64,000 nt of DNA from Streptomyces sp. NBC_00237 (GTDB lineage Bacteria > Actinomycetota > Actinomycetes > Streptomycetales > Streptomycetaceae): contig NZ_JAPEMT010000001.1 in the NCBI RefSeq assembly GCF_026342435.1, positions 2,164,501-2,228,500 on the forward strand, in the 5' to 3' direction. The translations under genes and the position numbers were made by a program. The notes beneath the pieces are model-generated. The model made no database searches, was not told the origin of the DNA, and saw only the letters and a program-made list of their open reading frames with translations. This document shows, piece after piece, positions 59,354-64,000 of this stretch (the first letter of the stretch is position 1; every line of letters begins with the position of its first letter).

Positions 59354-59995
59354 ATGGAGGACATGGGTCAGCCGGAAAGCCGGGAATACCGCGACATCGA
59401 GCACTCCGAGCTTCCGCCGGGACAGCGGCTGCAGCGTGGCTGGCCAGTCACCCACTACGGGCCCGTCCCCAAGTTCAAGCCCGACCGCTGGGAATTCCGT
59501 GTCTTCGGCGCGACCGCGGACGGCGAGAAGCACTGTTGGAACCACGAGGAGTTCTCGGCGCTGCCCTTCGACACCGTCGTCGCCGACCTGCACTGCGTGA
59601 CGAAATTCAGCATGCTGGGGGCCGAATGGGGTGGTGTCGCCGCCCGTACGATCCTGGACCTCGCGCCGCCCGCCCCCGGTGTCACCCACGTCATGGTCTG
59701 GGCCGAGTACGGCTACAGCGCCAACGTCCGCATCGAGGACTTCACTGACGAGCGCACCATCCTCGCCACGCACAAGGGTGACGACCTGCTCACCGCGGAA
59801 CACGGCTTCCCGCTGCGTCTGGTGGTGCCGCACCTGTACGCCTGGAAGGGTCCCAAGTGGGTCCGGGGCGTCGAGTACATGACGGCCGACCGCCGAGGCT
59901 TCTGGGAGGAGCGCGGCTATCACAACATCGGCGACCCCTGGCGCGAGCAGCGCTACTCCTACCAGGAGGAACCGGGAGAGGGCCCGGAGCTGTAG
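59354..59995 (+). CDS. Sulfite-oxidase-like molybdopterin oxidoreductase
   Basis: This 213-residue protein matches the small cytoplasmic branch of the sulfite oxidase/YedY superfamily. The Mo-ligating cysteine is in VADLHCVTKFSMLGAEW; other conserved parts are RGWPVTHYGPVPKF, WEFRVFGATADGE, and VVPHLYAWKGPKWVRGVEYM. There is no signal peptide, haem domain or dimerisation domain. The physiological substrate is unknown. I chose the ATG at MEDMGQPES; the second ATG three codons later has GGAGG only two bases before it, too close. It is divergent from bfr. Confidence 0.88.
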   Translation: MEDMGQPESREYRDIEHSELPPGQRLQRGWPVTHYGPVPKFKPDRWEFRVFGATADGEKHCWNHEEFSALPFDTVVADLHCVTKFSMLGAEWGGVAARTILDLAPPAPGVTHVMVWAEYGYSANVRIEDFTDERTILATHKGDDLLTAEHGFPLRLVVPHLYAWKGPKWVRGVEYMTADRRGFWEERGYHNIGDPWREQRYSYQEEPGEGPEL

Positions 59996-60084
59996 CCGGT
60001 GGCCGTTCGCCGAGCGCCGTGCCGATGACCATGCCGAGCACCTCGCCGGTGCAAACCGCGTAACCCCTTAGGAGTGTTCCTCCG

Positions 60085-60987
60085 TCACGGTGCGCGCAGC
60101 TCCTTCAGCCGTGCCACGTCCGCCGCGTGCCCCTCCTTGCCGCCGGGCGTCTCGATGATCAGGGGTACGCCCTCCGTCGCCGGGTGCGAGAACAGCTCCC
60201 GGAACGGTTCCTCGCCGATGTGGCCGGCGCCGATGTTCTCGTGCCGGTCCTTGTGCGCGCCTGTGACGTCCTTGGAGTCGTTGGCGTGGATCAGCTTCAG
60301 CCGGCCCTCGCCGACGGTGTCCACCAGCAGGTCCAGCGTCTGCTTCATGCCGCCGGGCCCGGCGAGGTCGTGGCCCGCCGCGAAGATGTGGCAGGTGTCC
60401 AGACAGACGCCCAGCTTCGGGTGGTGGTCCAGGGCGTCGAAGTACGGGCCGAAGTCCCAGGTCCGCGAGCACAGCGAGAAGCCCTGACCGGCCGTCGACT
60501 CCAGCAGGAGGTACGGGTCGTCGTCGTGGGTCAGCTCCTCCAGCAGAGGGAGCAGATGTGTGCGCACCTGCGCGAGGGCCTCCTCGCGGGGCCGTCCGCC
60601 GGTCGCCGAACCGGTGTGCACGACGACGCCCAGCGCGCCGATGGCACGGGCCCTGCGCAGCGAGTGCCGCAGTGACTCCACGGACTTCTCGACGGTCGCC
60701 TCGGTGTGCGAGCCGAAGTTGATCAGGTACGGGGCGTGGACGTACGCCGGAACGCGCTCGGCCGCACAGGCGGCCCGGAACTGCTCGTCCTGCGCCGGGT
60801 TTCCGACGGGGGTCGCCCAGCCGCGCGGATTGGCGACGAAGACCTGCACGGCCTCCGCGCCCATCTCGCGGGCGTACGGCAGTCCTGTGGAGGCGAGTCC
60901 TCCGGCGACCGGGACGTGCCCGCCGATCGGATTGCGGGACGCCGGGAAGTCGGCGGGGAACGGGGTGGGGGTTTCTGCGGTGCTCAT
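60085..60987 (-). CDS. nfo: Endonuclease IV (AP endonuclease)
   Basis: The 300-residue TIM-barrel enzyme cuts DNA at abasic sites with three zinc ions. Signature segments are VHAPYLINFGS, LLLESTAGQG, GVCLDTCHIFAAGHD and LIHANDSKDVTGAHKDRHEN in outline, followed by NIGAGHIG, and the final PLIIETPGGKEGHAADV. These cover the zinc-binding Glu, His and Asp residues. The ATG is at MSTAETPTPF. It lies downstream of the PASTA kinase gene on the same strand but is separated from it by a terminator. Confidence 0.93.
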   Translation of the reverse strand: MSTAETPTPFPADFPASRNPIGGHVPVAGGLASTGLPYAREMGAEAVQVFVANPRGWATPVGNPAQDEQFRAACAAERVPAYVHAPYLINFGSHTEATVEKSVESLRHSLRRARAIGALGVVVHTGSATGGRPREEALAQVRTHLLPLLEELTHDDDPYLLLESTAGQGFSLCSRTWDFGPYFDALDHHPKLGVCLDTCHIFAAGHDLAGPGGMKQTLDLLVDTVGEGRLKLIHANDSKDVTGAHKDRHENIGAGHIGEEPFRELFSHPATEGVPLIIETPGGKEGHAADVARLKELRAP

Positions 60988-61011
60988 CACCGTCCAGGAT
61001 GCCGCACCGTC

Positions 61012-61035
61012 GGGACGCCCCGTGCGGGGCGTCCC
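61012..61035. terminator. Terminator after the PASTA kinase gene
   Basis: GGGACGCCCC-GTGC-GGGGCGTCCC is a perfect 10-bp hairpin located between the kinase gene and nfo. Confidence 0.8.
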
Positions 61036-61075
61036 TGTGACAGGCGTCAACGAGCGTTACAGCCTCTAACGGACG

Positions 61076-63025
61076 CTAGAGAATCTTCGTCGTGATGGTG
61101 ACCGTGCCGCCCTCGGGTGCCTGCTGGCCGCCCTCGACGGACTGCTTCTCGATCACCTTGCTGAAGGACAGGAGCGGACGGTCCACCTCGACCTGGAAGC
61201 CCGCCGCCTTGAGGATGCGGGTCGCTTCGTCGGCGTGCTTGCCGAGCACGTCGGGCACCGGGATCATCCGCGGCCCCTTGGAGACCGTCAGCGTGACCCG
61301 CTCGCCCTGGCCGAGCCGGGTGCCCGCGGGCACCGACTGGCGGCCCACCTGACCCGCCGGAGCCGGCGAGTTGACCTGCCCGGGTGCGACGTCGACCTTC
61401 AGGCCGAGCCCTTCGAGGGTGCTGGTGGCGTCCTCGACGCTCTGCCCGGTCACGGTCGGCATGTCCACCGGCGAGCCCTTGCTGACGACCAGCGCGACCG
61501 CGGAGTCGGGGGAGCGGCCGGTGCCGGCCTGCGGGTCCGTGCTGATCACCGTGCCCAGCGGGATGTCCTCGCTGAACGCCTTGGTGACGACGCCGGGCGA
61601 CAGGCCCGCGTCCTTCAGTTCCCGTTTGGCCTTCGCCAGCGGCACCCTCTTGAGGTCGGGCACCTTCACGATCTCCGGTCCGCGCGAGATCACCAGCGTC
61701 ACCGCGTCGTTCACGCGGATGCGCTCGCCCGGCGCCGGACGGCTGTCCATGACGGCGCCGCGCGCGACCGTGTCGCTGAACTTCCGTTCCACGCCCTTCA
61801 CGTCGAGTCCCGCTTCGCCGAGCTTCTTGCGGGCGTCCTTCTCGGACTTGCTCAGCAGTCGGGGCACCTCGGTGAACTGCCCGGAGTTGATGTACCAGAC
61901 CCCGGCGCCCAGCCCCAGTGCCAGCAGTACGGCGGCGACCAGCGAGATCAGGGTGCGGCGCGAGGGCGCGGGCCGCCGGGACGCACGGCGTACGGGCTCG
62001 GGCTCCTCCGGGAGGGGGCGCACCAGCCGACTGGTGTGCTGCCGCTCGTCGGGCAGGGACTGCGGGAGCACGTTCGTGTGCTCCGGGGCGGGAGCGGTGC
62101 GCGGGATGACGCTGGTGTGCTCCTCGGGGCCCGTGGGCACGCTCTGCCTGGCCTGCGGCGGTACGACGTCCAGCTGCTCGTCGGAGAGTGCGCCGCGCGC
62201 GGTGCGCGCCTGCCCCAGCAGGGCCACCGCGTCGAACGGGCGGGCCTGCGGATTGCGGGCCGTGGCGCTCGCCACCAGCTCGTCCAGCTCCAGCGCCAGT
62301 CCGGGTACGGCGGCGGACGGCGGCGGGACGTCCTCGTTGAGGTGCTGGAAGAGCACCTGCGCCGGTGTGCCGCCGGAGCGGGGCTTGCTGCCGGTGAGCA
62401 TCTCGTAGAGGACCACACCGCACGCGTACACGTCGGTACGGGTGTCGGAGGTGCCGTGCTCGATCTGCTCGGGGGCGAGGTAGGAGACCGTGCCGAGGAC
62501 GGAGCCCGTGGTGCTGGTGACCGTGTCCACGGCCCGTACGAGACCGAAGTCGGCGACCTTCACCCGGCCGTCGTCCCCTATCAGGACGTTCTCCGGCTTC
62601 ATGTCCCGGTGCACGAACCCGGCCCGGTGCGCGGCGCCGAGGGCGGCCAGCACCGGCTCCAGGATGTCCAGCGCGGCCCGGGGCTGGAGCGCGCCGCGCT
62701 CGCGCAGGACGTCGCGCAGGGTGCAGCCCGCGATGTACTCCATCGCCAGGTAGACGTAGTCGCCGTCGGCGCCCTGGTCGAAGACGCCGACCACATTGGG
62801 GTGCGCGAGACGGGCCACCGACTTGGCCTCGCGGATGAACCGCTCGACGAAGGTGGCGTCGGCGGCGAGCGAGAGGTGCATCACCTTGAGGGCGAGCACA
62901 CGGTCGAGGCGGGTGTCCACGGCCCGGTAGACCGTGGCCATCCCGCCGACGGCGATGCGTGCCTCGACGAGGTAGCGGCCGTCGAGCAGCTGCCCGACGA
63001 GGGGGTCCTGGAGGGTCGTGTCCAC
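61076..63025 (-). CDS. PASTA-domain serine/threonine protein kinase (PknB-like)
   Basis: A 649-residue transmembrane kinase that senses wall precursors. The kinase domain (about 15-275) has the glycine loop IAVGGMATVYRA, Lys in VLALKVMHLS, HRDMKPENVL (HRD), KVADFGLV (DFG) and SYLAPEQIE. After a proline-rich linker a single helix (about 356-378, [20 protein letters not shown]) leads to four PASTA repeats of 62-68 residues outside the cell. The DFG is followed by LVRAVDTVTSTTGSVLG, an activation loop with several Thr. The GTG start gives VDTTLQDPLVG. It lacks the usual neighbours of pknB (pbpA, rodA), so it is an additional PASTA kinase. Confidence 0.95.
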   Translation of the reverse strand: MDTTLQDPLVGQLLDGRYLVEARIAVGGMATVYRAVDTRLDRVLALKVMHLSLAADATFVERFIREAKSVARLAHPNVVGVFDQGADGDYVYLAMEYIAGCTLRDVLRERGALQPRAALDILEPVLAALGAAHRAGFVHRDMKPENVLIGDDGRVKVADFGLVRAVDTVTSTTGSVLGTVSYLAPEQIEHGTSDTRTDVYACGVVLYEMLTGSKPRSGGTPAQVLFQHLNEDVPPPSAAVPGLALELDELVASATARNPQARPFDAVALLGQARTARGALSDEQLDVVPPQARQSVPTGPEEHTSVIPRTAPAPEHTNVLPQSLPDERQHTSRLVRPLPEEPEPVRRASRRPAPSRRTLISLVAAVLLALGLGAGVWYINSGQFTEVPRLLSKSEKDARKKLGEAGLDVKGVERKFSDTVARGAVMDSRPAPGERIRVNDAVTLVISRGPEIVKVPDLKRVPLAKAKRELKDAGLSPGVVTKAFSEDIPLGTVISTDPQAGTGRSPDSAVALVVSKGSPVDMPTVTGQSVEDATSTLEGLGLKVDVAPGQVNSPAPAGQVGRQSVPAGTRLGQGERVTLTVSKGPRMIPVPDVLGKHADEATRILKAAGFQVEVDRPLLSFSKVIEKQSVEGGQQAPEGGTVTITTKIL

Positions 63026-63124
63026 GGAGGGAGTCTACGAGCCGGTAGGGACGCGGCGGACGGGTGCGTACGGGGCGGGGCCGTACTGAAGCCGAGCTGT
63101 GACAGGCGATCTCGGCCCGGGGAG

Positions 63125-64000
<876 letters not shown>

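Overview
The window is a stretch of core chromosome from a Streptomyces (or a very close relative). Base composition is very GC-rich, codon third positions are almost all G or C, GTG and TTG starts are common, and several genes look leaderless. Gene content and order (pspA, nadA, erpA, ctaCDF, ctaE-qcrCAB, trpD, the glkA region, pfkA, trpEG, class II DAHP synthase, bfd/bfr, PASTA kinase, thiG) match the conserved core arm I know from Streptomyces genomes. I see no prophage, insertion sequence, integrase, CRISPR array, rRNA or tRNA.

Layout. (1) 1-7.3 kb: envelope stress group, PspA, its small partner and a LuxR-type two-component pair, then an RND exporter. (2) 7.3-14.3 kb: a YciI-like protein, quinolinate synthase NadA, the Fe-S carrier ErpA, a secreted protein, a PfkB sugar kinase, and a cysteine desulfurase fused to a TusA domain. 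(3) 14.5-24 kb: the respiratory block, ctaC-ctaD-ctaF, then an L,D-transpeptidase and an atypical lone receiver, then ctaE-qcrC-qcrA-qcrB, which build the cytochrome bcc-aa3 supercomplex. (4) 24-32 kb: trpD; a SAM-IV riboswitch before a second desulfurase-like aminotransferase; a sensor kinase with what looks like a response-regulator remnant behind it; rhomboid and Lrp-type proteins; a zinc ribbon and a YacP-like NYN protein. (5) 32-41 kb: two tandem NlpC/P60 hydrolases, a lipoprotein zincin, two mannosyltransferase-like genes and an acyl-CoA ligase. (6) 41-52.7 kb: small lipid-binding and ATPase-like proteins, glucokinase and its upstream partner, a nuclease, a lipase, PlsC, a second LuxR-type two-component pair, phosphofructokinase and D-lactate-type dehydrogenase. 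(7) 52.7-64 kb: trpEG with a trp attenuator, a TarS-like glycosyltransferase, DAHP synthase, bfd under an iron box facing bfr, a molybdo-oxidoreductase, endonuclease IV, a PASTA kinase, thiG and the end of thiS.

How it fits together. Aerobic respiration is the centre, surrounded by genes that supply or guard Fe-S, sulfur and iron. Carbon entry (glkA, pfkA), aromatic amino-acid synthesis (aroH, trpEG, trpD) and envelope maintenance make up most of the rest. Regulation that can be read directly includes a trp leader peptide with three tandem Trp codons and its terminator, a SAM-IV aptamer, an iron box, and many long GC-rich hairpin terminators between operons. I did not find a clearly new multi-gene system. 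The best leads are the complex SAM-IV leader, the decayed regulator at 27.1-27.35 kb, the structured leader of the dehydrogenase at 51.6 kb, the atypical receiver inside the oxidase cluster, an ATPase-like protein lacking both P-loop lysines, and an octanucleotide repeat in a 5' region.
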